Notes: generated by a model from the letters alone, not told the origin. A stretch of 64,000 nt of DNA from Brachynemurus nebulosus (GCA_035578155.1 JAPWDM010000007.1:37174413-37238412), one strand, 5' to 3'; positions 1-16,752 are shown, counted from the first letter of the stretch. Program-made: numbers and translations.

Positions 1-29
1 TCAAAATGCTAGTTTATGTGGTAAGTCGT

Positions 30-190
30 CACCGGATAGTGGATCAAATAGTCTTTAACAGAGTCGGAGTATCTATTATTTTGAGCTGTAGGCTATAAAT
101 TTAACCATAGAAGGCAATAAAACTGACTTCCCAATTCAAAATATGGTATAGTCGGGCTCTGTTAGAGACCATTTGACTCCAAGTCATCAG
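30..190. mobile_element. diverged short relative of the 12.7/20.9 kb hAT-type element
   Basis: The left part (CTTTAACAGAGTCGG and onward to GGCTATAAATTT) and the right part (CCCAATTCAAAATATGG to CTCTGTTAGAGACC) are inverted relatives of each other and match the inverted ends of the elements at 12741 and 20872. The middle is almost entirely deleted. No clean target-site duplication is visible. Confidence 0.45.
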
Positions 191-1612
191 TTACAACTTT
201 AAAAAAAAGACTGACACATGTTCGAAAAAATGTTTCACAGTAACTTAACGTAAATTCCCCTTCAAATCCAAATTTAAAACCAAAATATATATTCTGTCAT
301 TGAAATAGTTAACATCTAGTATTTTTTTGAATTTACAACAGACCTCTTAGTGTTGAATTTGCCCCATTAAAATCTTAAGACTTTGATATTTGATTTCAGA
401 ATTCAAATAAGTACTTGCTTTTACTTTGACATTTTATAAATACAATCAAAGTTTTGAGGTTATAAAAACTGTATTGTCATCAAATTGTGACGTGTTTACA
501 ATAAGCTGTTTTTCGCGCCATTTTTTGTTTGTTTAATGTAGTTTTTTTTTTTGATTAAAATAAACAGAGCTTTTCAAATAATTTTTTAATTTTATTAAGT
601 ACCCAATTCCGAGGAAACTACATCAAAGAATACTTTAATTAAATTAAGTAATTGTTTTTTAATTGTGAATTATTATATTTATTTAACACATGTCGAAGAT
701 TTAACACTCTCATGTTAACATCTATTCAACAATACAGTAATATGAAAATACAAAATATACACTGTCAAATATAAACAGTAAATACCATTCTTGTGTTGCT
801 TGGCGTATAATAAGAAATCTACATTACTGTCTACCTATAAACAAATTTCAGCCGCACAGACAATAGTCATTATCTTCTATACGTAACAGAACGGTATACC
901 TACATAACGTTGGTAAACTCGCGTACCAACCATTTTCGCAAAAATGAGTTTTTTAGCGTAACCTATTTCAAAGATGATAATCTATGTATAACCTGGCAAA
1001 TTTTGTGTGGGTATATTAGTGGATTAGTTACCACGGTAGATTAACGAAAATTTTCGAATAGGTAAGGAATACTAATAACTTGCAATAAAAGTCTTCTTTA
1101 TAATATTCATGTTATTTTTTTTTAGGTTCCGAAGATACATTCCGTAACTCTTATGAATTTGTGTCATTTTCGTGCGTGGTCCAAAACCGTCAACATATAC
1201 TCTTTCACACGGCCTATTTTTTTTTTTATGACAAAATGCCCAACTGTTTTAACAAGTAATACACCAGTACATAAACGAATATAGCTCGCTCTATATTGCA
1301 GTAGTTACGATATGTACCACAAGTTTGCTGCACAATACCTAATGTATTGTTAAGCACACTATACCATTGCGGTGCCTATTATGTCTAGACGGAGAACGAG
1401 CTATGTTTGTTTGCGTACATATTTTATTGGTGTACACATTATACGAAATTGTTAACGCGAATTTTTACAATGAAACACCTTTCTTTTTTTTGGAAGGGGG
1501 GGTTTTGCGGTGAACACGATAATATTTGAACGGCTTACCTGACATTAAAAATTCAGAAAGATTGTATTAATTTATGACAGCACGCAATCCATGAACGAAG
1601 GATTTAAAAAAC
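191..1612. other. A+T-rich non-coding stretch
   Basis: No open frame with coding character, no paired inverted ends and no RNA gene were recognised. Homopolymer T runs (for example near 542 and 1210) and a G run near 1497 are the only local oddities. Confidence 0.4.
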
Positions 1613-1719
1613 TTGAGCGAATTTTCGCATCAAAAATTCAGCTATTACAGTCACTTTCATGGTGCGACTTGAATCGGAGATAGTGGCAGAAATTTGTTTT
1701 GATGTCCCTGGAACTCGAA

Positions 1720-1783
<64 letters not shown>

Positions 1784-2482
1784 TGTGTGAGTTTTCTGAG
1801 AGTTGCCATTTTTATTACAGCCAAACCGTAGATTTAATCGAAAAATTGTTCAAATAAGAATTGTAGATATCGACGGGGGCAACCGATTGCTATAGTCAGG
1901 AGCTTTATAGCTCTTATGGTTTTCGAGCTATGACTTATAGATTTTTAAATGAGACTATATATTAATTTTTCGATAAAACAGATTTAATGCATTAATTAAC
2001 AACAGAAGTGAGCAAAAAAAATTTTTTTTATCAAAGTTTAATTTTTTAATTTTCCTTTAATTTATTAGTTAGGCGGTAAAAATATGCATATATACTTGAG
2101 GCTACTTCAACCGATAGTGTTCTGGTTGGTTACACTTCCATATTCGAAAAATAAGTATCGAATGAAATGTCTTATTTTTACGAAATTTGGTGAAAATGTT
2201 AGAAGTCCCAAACCGTTGGGCAAGTTCGTTAGCCAGCCATGTCCGATGCCATGGCACATGTTTTTTTAGGCATTTTTAATGAAAAAAATCAATTTTTCGC
2301 CAAAATTTTCTCAAATGTGAAAGTTTTTATATTTTTTTACACGATTAGAAAGAAGAGAAAAAATTACATAAAAAAGGTTTTTAAACCATTATTCGGTGTT
2401 TGGTTTCCAAGAAAAACTAATTTTTATAAACGGAAATTCGCTAAGTTATGCAATATGCTACGACGGGGGTATTTTTCTTATG
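1613..2482 (-). repeat. dispersed (AT)n-carrying repeat family, inverted copy
   Basis: Read on the minus strand, 2482 to 2110 matches the head seen at 8521 (AAAATACCCC..., AGTTTTTCTC-type stretch, CATG...GGCATC, then ACGAACT...CCAA). 1720 to 1613 matches the tail (GGGACATCAAAACAAATTTC, GACTTGA... and GGAAATTCGCT-like end). The (AT)n tract lies between them, plus about 300 bases not seen in the other copies. No coding capacity. Confidence 0.6.
1724..1782. repeat. (AT)n microsatellite
   Basis: Uninterrupted AT dinucleotide tract of about 59 bases inside the dispersed repeat copy. Confidence 0.97.
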
Positions 2483-3329
2483 TAGCACTTTTACTAAAAA
2501 TTCATTTTTTCACACCTATTTAAAATATTAAAAACAAATGTTTTTTTTTGACTTTACCGAAAAATACTAAATTTGTCGATAATGCGAGTTTACCATTGGG
2601 ATGTCAACATATGTACGTACCTACTATACGGTATTTTGTACGATAATGTGAAACAGAGAATTCTACTTTCCGTGCTAATATAAGATGCGTGTTCGGTGTT
2701 TTACCATAGTTAAGACGTAGAAACATCTTAATTGAAAATAAATCACATGACAGTGAGTGTTACAGTTACACAGAAAACGAGAAAATGTATGGAACGGTTT
2801 AAAAAACAAAACATACGTCGCCGTACATACAAATAACTCCATCTATATAATAATTAGATAAGTATTTACGAGACCTCAATTGTGTCACAAATCACAAGTG
2901 GAATTAAAAAGGATTAGAATTGTGGTGACGTGTACACTTTCAGACGTGTTCAAACAAACGTGCGTATTTCAATATAGTAGTAGAACTGATTAATATGATT
3001 TGAAATTCGCTGAACAGAGATTACTTTAGATTTTACGAAGAAATTCGATTTCATTTTTATCAGACACTTTAGTGACAATAGAAATTTATAAACATTTTGA
3101 ACGATTATACTGATATTCACAATTTTATTTTCCCGTTCGTATAGATTATATAGTGAAGCTATAGCTATAAGAAAATAAAGTATTATAATCCAACCAACTT
3201 TAGCACATGCGATTTTCACCGGATCTTGATTTTTGGGGCCTAAGGAACCCAAAATCCGGATGGAAATATTGCGCACCTGGACTTTTCAACCGTGGCTAGA
3301 GAAGTGAGACCACGCTGTGTTCATTAAAA
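2483..3329. other. non-coding stretch, no feature recognised
   Basis: A+T-rich with scattered stops on both strands. A minus-strand open frame at 2950-3276 has no family motif and looks like chance. Confidence 0.4.
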
Positions 3330-3914
3330 AGAGCAAAATCTACTTAATAAATTTCTAACACTGACTGACTGACTGACTGACAGACAACGCACAGCCTAAA
3401 CCGTTGAATTTAGAAGAACGAAATTTTGCATAGGAGTTCCCTATGTAACGTAGATGAGTACTAAGAAAGGATTTTTGAAAATTCGTCCTCTAAGTGGGTT
3501 TAATAGGGGATGAAAATTTGTATGTAAATTCGTTATTTTTGAAGTTAGTGGTATATAAAAATATGTTACTATGGCTATTAAAATAAAAATATATTATTTA
3601 ATAAATCTTTAACACTGACTGACAGACAACGCACAGCCTAAACTGTTGGGTCTAGAAGGACGAAGTTTAGCACAGCAGATATGAAAATTGGCATTTAGGC
3701 TTCTATTTATAAATAAAAGTCAGTTGTGTAAACGTTTCTGGAAATTTATTCCTTAAGGGGTTAAAACAGGAAATGAAAGTTCGTATGGTTCATTTTTGAA
3801 GTTAGAAACGTGGATATTGACTTTGGCTTTTAAAAAACATTAAAAGTGAACAGAAAGTGAGTACCTAATCAAAAGATATTGTCGATGGGAAATCCCATCG
3901 GGTATACGGCTAGT
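3330..3914 (+). mobile_element. Helitron-like element, 3' part
   Basis: The right end has the two hallmarks of a Helitron 3' terminus: an 18-base palindrome (CGATGGGAAATCCCATCG, 3883-3900) followed about ten bases later by CTAGT (3910-3914). Upstream are two tandem subrepeats, each starting at an ACTGACTGACAGACAACGCA-type block (about 3361-3400 and 3615-3640). The first carries a short (CTGA)n run. Each then has a GAAGTTAG block. The 5' end (expected TC) was not located, so the left border is approximate. No Rep/helicase frame: non-autonomous. Confidence 0.6.
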
Positions 3915-5473
3915 TTTGATATATTTTGTTCTGTGGCTCTGTAGTTAAAAAATTGAAAAATTGAGACATTGCTTATGAAAATCGATGAAACTTCGATAAA
4001 GATGTAACAAAAGGTCTCAATTATTTTAAGGGGAATTTTTTTTTTTATAGATCAGTAACACTTAAATTTAGTAAACTTAATACAATTTGATATTATACAT
4101 TTTATTCTAAATGGACCTTTGTATAACGAAACAACTTATGTTGTTAAAACATTTTTAAAAGTTTAAAAGATGATCGTTTGGCTTATCACAACATTGTGTT
4201 AAGAAATATGAACACTTCAACATCCAGTATACATACTCCGGTACACCGGACTCGAATGTAATAAAAGTATACACGCACATTTCAAACATACAAACAGTGA
4301 AACCGGAGTGAAAAAAACCGGAAACACGTTGCGCCAAGGTTAAGATGAAGTAAACAATTACGTGGAAACGCTTTTGTGAAACAGTTACACGTAAAATACG
4401 TGTGTGTTGTTAACCCTAAAATGTTTTGCCGAGCCAGTTTTATTTGCTGATGAAAGAAGAATAATGTGACCGAGGCCGTACAGTTCAAGTTTATGTAATT
4501 TCAACAAAAGATTAAAAAAATAACGCCAACATTATTTTACGAATAATCGTGTTTTTTTTTTTGTTTGAAACGCCGACAAGAACGTTTTTTACAAGAAAAC
4601 TTTTGGGGGGAGAGAAGTGGGCCCAGGATAAATTTTATTTGATTTTTTTTTATCGGGAGCTGGTGATCTCTTTTTAGGGCTTGGTCAGAAGTCTTGAACC
4701 GAAGAAAAGCCTAAAAAAGCTAGTTCATCTAACAAAAAAAATATAATTGTCCAAATTTTTGTGACAGCCCAAAATTAAAAGCCTAAAATTGAACGAAGAC
4801 ATTATGCGAAAAATTGGGAGTTGGTCCACGAAGCACACTAATACTATAATTTGTTGGAAAGCAAATGATTCTGATCTGATCAAATTTCAAAAAAAATCAT
4901 TATTTATTTATTGTCGTAAATACAAAATAAAAAACCTCAGTTTCTATTGGGATCTGTCCAAAAGGAGGAGCTTCAGAAAAATGGCTGACAAAAAAGTACA
5001 CTAACATTAGTTTTGTATACAGTAACCAGTGCTATATTAAGAAAAAATGATGAATATTATATAACTGTTTGTATTTGGGTGAGACAAGTTTGTAGCAAAG
5101 GAATTTTGTTGAAGAAGAGAAAATTTGACATCTGTAAAACAGTTAAAATATGAAAAAAATGCGTGAATGAGTTAGTGAATATTACAATTTAGAGTATATA
5201 AACGTCAAATTTAAATAGCAAACATCATAAAATAATTGGAGAACTGTAAATGAATGGAAAAATTAAATCAATTGTATGTATTTTCAGATCTACAAAATTC
5301 AGCTCATAAATGATATTTGAGCAAACGCACAAGAGCAAGAATAGTCTGATTTTTCAACACCAGATGTCATACCGTCATTTGACAGATCCCAATAATAAAT
5401 CAGTAACTAATATTTAGTATGACTGACATAAATTCCCATAATTTTTTCGATTTTGAAAATTTAATTGCTTCAT
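3915..5473. other. non-coding stretch
   Basis: No paired repeats or coding frames recognised. Short open frames at 4155-4488 (minus) and 4789-5004 (plus) lack recognisable motifs and are treated as chance. Confidence 0.4.
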
Positions 5474-5476
5474 TAA

Positions 5477-6151
5477 CGGCCGGTTTTACATTCATAATTT
5501 TAAAGGTTCTTTAACTAAAGCTACTTTTAATTTAAAGTCAACTTTATTTTTAGCATTGTTTTACAATGATCAGGTCTGCTTATTTTTATTAAAGGACTTT
5601 TAAGTGTTGCATGGACATTTAAAAAAATAACTATAAAACGAAAATATCAACATGATTGAATTTCAAAAAATACGCATTTCATTCATTTCGCTACTGCCAA
5701 TGAGATTGGAATAGGAAATTACATTATTTCTTTTTAAAAGAAAATCATAAATACAATGAATCATAAAAGAAATCGCGGGTAACCCAGAAATCGTTCATCC
5801 AGTTTAACCCAAATGGAATATTTGATATTAAACCAAGACGTAAAAATAACCAAAAATATTATTGAAAATAAGCAAACAAATAAAATTTTTATTTTATTCA
5901 TTTAAGGTACGAATATTTTATAGAAAAATTATGCTTATAAACAAAATTCAATGATAATAATCAGCAATAACAAATATTTTAAAGTCGACTTTAAGCAGTA
6001 AAAGTCGAGATAATTCTTACTTTAGTTTAAAGTCGACTTTTACACTAACAGCGCTTTAAATTTAATTGTAAAACAGTACCAAAATTAAAATCAGTTTTAG
6101 TGTTGGCTTTAGTGTTAAAGTCGGCTTTAAATGTGAATGTAAAACCGGCCG
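5477..6151. mobile_element. Harbinger-like miniature inverted-repeat element
   Basis: Ends are inverted copies of CGGCCGGTTTTACATTCA (left 5477-5494; right reads TGAATGTAAAACCGGCCG to 6151). Both ends abut TAA (5474-5476 and 6152-6154), compatible with the 3-bp TWA duplication of the PIF/Harbinger superfamily. The interior carries repeated AAAGTCGACTTT-type palindromes near 5983-6040. No transposase frame. Superfamily is inferred from the TSD; a longer duplication cannot be excluded. Confidence 0.55.
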
Positions 6152-6154
6152 TAA

Positions 6155-6700
6155 GAGTTAATTGTTTTTAAATAAATTTTCTATTATTTAATCGTTAGAA
6201 TAAGATACGTATTTATTCGATTAAGAGGCGTTCTGAAGGATAATTCAATGTGTTAAAAAAGTAATTTTTGAAAAAATTTATTTCACAAACTAATTTTGTA
6301 GAATTTTATGAATACTTTTATTTAAATTTTTTGATAATGAAATAACCGAAACATATTAATTAGTATATATTTGATTTGACTTTTTCTGGATCACTCATAA
6401 TTTAAGAAACCGATTATATCTATTGTCATTAAAATTGAAGTGACTGCATTTTGTAACGTTCCACTGACAAAATATTGCCCGAAAAATCTGTCACAATATG
6501 TCATGTGAAGGGTTAACCGTACACCAAATAATGTTCAACAAAATTAGATAAACGTATAAATACCAAAATAATACAAATTTTCACAAATACAATTTACATT
6601 CGGGGTAAAATTCGATTGTAACAAAAGTTTTATTATTATTGTTATTATATGCTGGAGAAAGGATTAGAGATTAAATCCTATCCTTAGGGACTTAGAAAAT

Positions 6701-6779
<79 letters not shown>

Positions 6780-8426
6780 TTTATTGTACATAAACAGCCC
6801 GTGTTGCCGGTGTGCTTGCACACCGACGCTACTGACGCTACCACCGACGCCACTACCAACTATGATGCCACGTATATGCCGACACTGTTACCGTCGAACG
6901 ACTGAATGAAAATTATAATGTTTATTCTGCTGAAGAAAAGTGATTTGGGAAAACACACAGGGAAAACTTGAACAATTCAATTTATATTACGGATTATGTT
7001 ATCCGTAAATTATCAACAATTTACATGGTAGAAAGCATTACTATAAGGAATCACTTTTGGACAGAATTGTAATATTATCTAACATTTATTTGATAAGTTC
7101 GCACGTATACACGGTGTTCCAGAGATGGTGTAACATATTACACGTTTAATGGTTCAATATCATCACTTTTGTTTTGGTTGTTTTAACTCTTAGAGCGCGA
7201 CTCCTAGAGTACTATCATCTAATTTTTTTTTTAACTCGTTATTAAACACAGAATTTAAGAAAGCAGGAAGAAAAAATGACTGGAAATCCTTCCTACAGTC
7301 GTTTAGAATGGGACATTTTTATTTAGAGTGAGAAATCAATATGACGGACTGTATGATATTCGATAATATGTTTTTAACACTTCAAAAAAGACACTTTTTT
7401 TATGATTTGTAACAATAAGAACACAAATGGAACTAGTATGAGATGGAATTGATAGTTTTGGGATTTTTAGCCGCTTTGGCAATTATTAATTGACTTTGCT
7501 CAATTAATTAATAAAATATGAAGCGGTACTCCTTAGAAATAATTTTTTGTTTAGTTATGGTAATTTCTATATTAGTTTTTCAAAATAAAAAATTAACATT
7601 TAAAAGACCTATGTGGAAATCCTTACCGAAAAATATGAAAAAGTTTCCCTCGTTACTTTTCGATGTCAATTCGACATCGAATCTTGTAATTTATTTATCG
7701 GTGAAAGGTAATAAGGAAATTTTTCAAGTTAGTCGGTTGAAAATTGTAGATTTTAGGTTCTAAAAAAACCTTGTCTGACGCCGTTTTAATTAAAAAATAC
7801 TTCAAAGTGCGGATTCAAGAAAAAACAAGTGCTAACTTTTATGAAAGATACATTATCTCCTCCAAACAATTTTATTTTTTATGTGATACGAATTGGTTGG
7901 GACACACTGTACATAAATAATATCCTCATACATTACAAATTTCTTATTATTATATTATAATCAAAATATAATTTAATTCCGAATATTCGGCATTTATAAT
8001 AAAATAAACAAAAACCGAAAATATATTTCGAAAACCGTTTTATTAACAATAAAACATGAATGAAGGAACGTTTCACAAAATTTTTTCTTTGCCGCAACGA
8101 ATAACAGATGAGAAAATATATGGTTACGGATTTTTATTTTATTCAAAATTTAATTTTGTGAATATTATTTTATTATTTTTCCATTGAATTTTCACATTTC
8201 CTTCTGTCGGTTATCTTTTCCATTGATCTTCGTTCCCTTGTTCACTCCCGGGCCCGTTCCCTCCGGCTCCCGGTGTCTCCTTGAGCACACTATCGAAATG
8301 ACAAATGATTTTATTTATCATGATTTTGAAAGTTTGTTTTAACGGGCGATGGGTGCTCGTGCATAGAAGACATCGGCCGATACCGGAGTAATACGTATAG
8401 GTATGGATGAGGATGTATACGGAATC
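6155..8426. other. non-coding stretch with a GAC/GCT-rich patch
   Basis: Contains the (AT)n tract at 6704. Right after it (6797-6900) lies a G+C-richer patch with a degenerate GACGCTACY repeat, open in one plus frame for about 35 codons but without a start or splice context. A short C/G-rich patch is at 8245-8280. Nothing else recognised. Confidence 0.4.
6704..6773. repeat. (AT)n microsatellite
   Basis: AT dinucleotide tract of about 70 bases, ending in ATGTATATT. Confidence 0.97.
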
Positions 8427-8520
8427 TAGTGTTGAGTCGTACATGTGTGAGTCACTCTAAATGAGTGACTCTTTCAAGGGTGACTCTTTAACGTAGTTCT
8501 ATCAGGAAAATAGTTTTCTT

Positions 8521-8844
8521 GCGAAATCGAAAATACCCCTGTCGCAGCATCCTGCATAACATAGCGAAATTTCGTTTATAAAAATTAGTTTTTCTCGGAA
8601 ACTAGTTGACAGAGAATAATAGATTAAGGATCTTTTTTATGTAATTTTTTCCCCTCTTTCAAATGGTGTAAAAAAATTTCACAAAAAGTGGAAATTTCGG
8701 CAAAAACTAATTTTTTACAAGAACAAAAACCATGTTCCCGGCATCCAACGTGTCTGGCTGACGAACTCATCCAAGGGTTTGGGACTTCCAATGTTTTCAC
8801 CAAATTTCGTAAAAATTGGAAACTTCGTTCGAGAGTTATCGCGC

Positions 8845-8926
<82 letters not shown>

Positions 8927-9050
8927 AGTGAATATTATTTTCGGTTTTTCGGAGACCACAAAACAAATTTCTGCCATAGTCCCGGGCTCAAGTCGCGTCA
9001 TGACAATGGCTGTAATAGCTGAGTTCCATTTTGGAAATTCGCTAAAATCG
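8521..9050 (+). repeat. dispersed (AT)n-carrying repeat family, reference copy
   Basis: Runs from GAAAATACCCCTGTCGC to GGAAATTCGCTAAAA. Shared landmarks with the copies at 1613, 53400 and 58425 are ACTAATTTTT, CCATGTTCC, GTGTCTGGCTGACGAACTC, TTCACCAAATTTCGT, the (AT)n tract, TAGTGAATATTATTTTCGG, CATAGTCCCGGGCTCAAGTC and TGACAATGGCTGTAATAG. No terminal inverted repeats or coding frame. The type of element is unknown. Confidence 0.7.
8849..8921. repeat. (AT)n microsatellite
   Basis: AT tract of about 73 bases inside the dispersed repeat. It creates long Tyr-Ile open frames on both strands that are not genes. Confidence 0.97.
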
Positions 9051-9212
9051 ATGTAAAAGTGTGCGTCGGAATTCGCTGCTTCCTTTGATAAAAGTGCTGT
9101 ATTATATTACGCACAGGGTGCTACTGTGCTCCGGAGGAGTTACTCACACTGTGTGGAGTCATGATTGTGTCACAGCCAATACATTTATAAGAGTCGCTTC
9201 GACTCAACACTA

Positions 9213-12732
<3,520 letters not shown>

Positions 12733-12740
12733 TTGATTAC

Positions 12741-13426
12741 CAGAGATGGGAAGAAAAGGTCCCTAACAGAGTCGCCATATAAAATATTTTGTACTGGGGG
12801 CTACGAATAGAACTGGATGGCTGTCATAAAACGTAAAAATATTATCAGTCTATTTAAAAATCAGTTTTACGACGTTTTACTATTAATACCACATCGTTAA
12901 TGTAATTTTGTGTCTGTTTGTGTTTTTTTAATGCCAATATTTTGAATCATTTTGCTTGCTATATGTACATACACATCTTATATTTTTCTAATGCAAAAAC
13001 AAAACCATGTTCAATCTTGTGAGCGACCTACTAGAGTAATACAATCCACTAATACAATCAATTTTGTTTACATTAAAGCAGGTATAAAGAAGGTGACATA
13101 TACATATTATTTAAATAATCACAATGGAAATAGAGATATTGTTTACATTATAAATGTTTTGAATTCGTCTAAATTAATTTATATTACAGTAGACCACTTA
13201 TTTATTCAACATTAATTTTTTTAAATTATTTTTAAAATTAAAATTATATACTAAATTATGAAAAATAGGTAATTTTTGATTTTTACTGATTTGTTCTTTA
13301 AAGCTTCCTTAGGCTAGTCATCAAATCCAGGGGAAAATCCTCAGCCTTGTAATAAAATTTATAGCCCCCCAATTCAAAATATTTTATATGGCGATTCTGT
13401 TAGGGACCACTGTTCTCCCAAGTCTA
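12741..13426 (+). mobile_element. hAT-type MITE, family A, copy 1
   Basis: Flanked by a perfect 8-bp duplication TTGATTAC (12733-12740 and 13427-13434). The ends are long, imperfect inverted repeats: CAGAGATGGGAAG...GTCCCTAACAGAGTCGCC on the left against the reverse complement of GGCGATTCTGTTAGGGAC...CTCCCAAGTCTA on the right. Both continue through TATAAAATATTTTG and a GGGGGCT block. 686 bp; no transposase. The interior carries a small open frame (12952-13215) shared with copy 2. Confidence 0.88.
12952..13215 (+). CDS. small uncharacterised ORF inside hAT-type MITE copy 1
   Basis: 87 codons, rich in Tyr, Ile and Asn, no recognisable domain. From about residue 14 (MQKQNH...) to the end (DHLFIQH) it is preserved in the copy at 20872 with no frameshift or stop. 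The nucleotide differences counted between the copies over this stretch are split about evenly between silent and replacement. That pattern gives no clear evidence of selection on the protein, so it may be non-functional sequence carried by a recently active element. Confidence 0.25.
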   Translation: MLAICTYTSYIFLMQKQNHVQSCERPTRVIQSTNTINFVYIKAGIKKVTYTYYLNNHNGNRDIVYIINVLNSSKLIYITVDHLFIQH

Positions 13427-15767
13427 TTGATTACTCATTTCAGCTCTGTTTAGTTAAAAAACAAGCTGTCCGGGTTAATAGAAACTGTTCGCTGAAGTGT
13501 GTAATCAACTATTCAATACCAGCAATATTCTTACTTGCCCCTGAATGTAGGCAATCACATATCAAAGAATAGTAGCAGAAAACAATGTCGTTTCAATTCA
13601 CTCAAATATGAAAATATGTCGGAAACTAGGTTATTAACAAGCATTTTATTAAGAATATATAAAATATTATAAATTCTAATATACAATTAATACAATATAA
13701 AGTAATGAACTAGGTATGTATATGTATTTATGATAATTACCAAAGAATTCTCCACTGTTAAGATCACTTAACTTTTCATTACATTCAAGTGTTTAGTTGG
13801 ATAGGCGGAAGGCCTCGTCGAGAGATTGTATGATACCAGTGGTTACATAGATTGTTCAAGTGGCTCCTCACATTCTTCTCGGGCGGTACGTATGTTGCAA
13901 CGTAGAGACTGGAATATGAGTTAGCTGTTTCTAATTTGCTTTCGCAACCCCCCCCCCCCTCCCACTTGAGAATGGAGTAGATGAAAATATGTGCACATCA
14001 AATGGTGTATAAGACGATTATCATTTTCATATTTATCGACTTGCTTGCGCTGTTCATATAACACGAACTTCGACGTTGCTGAAATTTGCTTAATTGCTGT
14101 TTTTTCCAGTGAATTTCAAATTAGTTGTTTAGCAGAAATTTAAAATAAATTAAAGTGGTATACTTAAACTTGATTTCGAAATGTTCCATTAAAATACTTT
14201 AAGTGTACTGCTAGAAATACAATTGTAGCTAAACTAATGTATTCGTATCCAGATAGCACCAGTTTTAGTGTTCTGTTTTGTTGGATGTGTTTACAAATTC
14301 AAAAATTAATTAAAGAATTCACGGTTTTAACAATTGCGAACTACGTGTGCTATTTGGGTAATTATAAAAACAAAATTTCTTTGAAACTTCTTGTAGTAAG
14401 GATTTCATTCATTCAATGAAGTTGTTTATATTGAAATTGTGAAAGTAAATCTATACATATAATTATTTTTTTGGAAAAATCTTCAGTATTTAAGTATTTT
14501 TCGTTATAAACTTGAGAAATTATAAATTCATCGAATCATAATAAGTCTTCTTCCTCGAAGCTGTTGAAGTGGCTTCACGTAAATACATTTTTCTTCATTT
14601 CCAAGGTCTTCAAGTATATTTTTTAAAATATTTCAAAAAGAAAAAAATATATGAAATTAAAAACTTTAGTTCAAACGCAAATTTCTAGAATGATTTCAAA
14701 AAGTGACTTGCAAAATTGTTACTTCCTCTGAAATCTTGATGGTACACTTTAAATAAAATATATTTAGCAAAAAATTCTTGAAATGTGCTACAACTGCGGG
14801 CTACATAGAAATACCAGCATTAGAGTACATGTCCCAAATACTCGGGAGTCATTCCATAACGGGAGAAATCACGTAACCAAATCCGTACATTTTAAGTAAG
14901 ACTAGTAAGGCTAGTCGCACGTATTCCGAATCTTACTAGCCTGAATGTCCGTGGTTGAATCGGCGGAAAGCGTATCTCTTCCAGACTGATGCGCCTGATT
15001 CGAGGAGACAGTTCTTGCCGGTTACATTCTGACCGGACGTTTTGACCGATATGACAAAAAAGGTTTGTGATAGTTAAATACAAATTTAATGATATTTGCA
15101 CCGTCAGGTTCACAGATCAGGCCGGTAAAAATAGGAATGTATGCGCTCAGCCCAATTCTGTTCGGGTAAATAAGAATAAAGTGTTTTAAAAAAGTATTCT
15201 AATATTGCATTGTATGATATTCCACGCGTGAGAAGACACAGTATCAGTTCCATTACAAATTTAATAAAAACTTTTTTGTTCGATTACAAAAAATACAAAT
15301 ATCTTTGTTTCCAATTCGTCAACAAAACTTTCCCGTACCGTTAAAGGAAAAAAGAATTAAAATTTTTCAAGAACAAACAAATAATTATCAAGTGGCAACA
15401 AAAACTCATATAAAAGTAAGACATCAAATATTTAAACAGAACGCGATAATAATTTTTGCTGAGAGTGAAAAATTACTACAATCATCATTTTTCAAAACCG
15501 GCAGGTATCGGTCGGGTTGGCTGGCATGCGGTAACATACGGGCAAATGGGTGGTGAACGGAAAGACGTACACCCCACCATTCGATTCGCAGTGGTGCGAG
15601 GTGACGTAGGGGGGCAAGAATGAAACGGATAACGGAAATGGTTGGTAGTTTAAGATTCCCGATAACTTATATTGAATTCCTAAAGTGAATGTTCAATGAG
15701 GAAATACGAAAAAACGACAGAAAACGGTTTTCGATCGTAATAATTCGAGATAAATACGATTTTGAAC

Positions 15768-15769
<2 letters not shown>

Positions 15770-15827
<58 letters not shown>
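15770..15827. repeat. (AT)n microsatellite
   Basis: AT tract of about 58 bases. Confidence 0.97.
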
Positions 15828-15829
<2 letters not shown>

Positions 15830-16752
15830 ATAATAATATATTGAAAATATTCCAAGAAAATATATATTATAATCGAAGTTTTATAAATGAAGCCGTATTA
15901 TAACGGTGTTAACACTTCACTAATAGCATTTGAAAATTCGCATTTTCATGGGTGAAAAACAATAAAAGCAATTAACATATTTAACAATATTAATGAACTC
16001 ATCAATGAAAACACAAACTTTTCTTTAATAATTTAAACGAAAAAAAACAAAAAAAACAAAAATAATTACAAAAACGTGCTGTGCATCTAAGAATGTCATT
16101 AAATAGCAAATACATACGCATCTGAATTTCGAAAAATGTAAATAAACCAGTAATTAGTTTGAATTCCGGTTCCGGAATGATATTTTAACGGTCAAACGAC
16201 TATTTGAAAATACTACCTTTCGTGTTAATTTACAATTATTGTATATTTTTGTTGCGTAAATGGTAAAAATTAGCGGTATTATTTTTGGTTGGAACAGATA
16301 AAAATATTGTGGTTTTAACACTTTTTATTTGCTAAATCAGCACCATATTAGTTAATTATGCATTTTTCGGTTATTGTCACTTGGTTTTATTTGAAAAATA
16401 AAAATTTTTATCAATGATTTTGTTTTAAAAAATTTTTTTTGCGTATCGATTTTAGGTATTTTGATTATATTTTTGACAAAAATAAATAAAATTATTTGTC
16501 AAATTTACAATTAACGTAATAAAATACATGATTTTTGGTTTTTTTTTTTGGTTTTGTTTAATTTGTATTTTTGTTGGTCGCAAACAGAAAAAAAATGACG
16601 GTTTTCCGTTGGAAAATTATAATAAAAATATTTTGTGTACAAAAAACACGGAATGATTTTTTTTAAAAACGGAATAAAAGGACTCGTTCGAACGTCACAG
16701 ATGAAACTAAAATACACAGCCGTTCGTCGTGAACAACATTTACAACGGCTGC

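Larger units (their letters stand above)
8427..9212. mobile_element. hAT-type element with nested (AT)n repeat
   Basis: 13-base perfect inverted ends: TAGTGTTGAGTCG at 8427-8439 and CGACTCAACACTA at 9200-9212. The terminal TAGTG fits the hAT end consensus. The flanking octamers (ACGGAATC and ATGAGAAC) are not a clear duplication, so superfamily is by TIR only. Just inside the left end is a palindrome, GAGTCACTC/GAGTGACTC, at 8449-8472. The centre is occupied by a copy of the dispersed (AT)n family. No transposase frame. Confidence 0.55.

Noticed and set aside
8211..8444. Minus-strand frame with a Gly/Glu/Pro-rich end as a further exon of the agrin-like gene
   Set aside because: No phase-1 acceptor and donor pair and no cysteine pattern; the G+C-rich patch is only noted.
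8624..9056. Overlapping open frames with long Tyr-Ile runs on both strands (also at 11436, 15667, 47055, 53533)
   Set aside because: They are (AT)n microsatellites read as codons.
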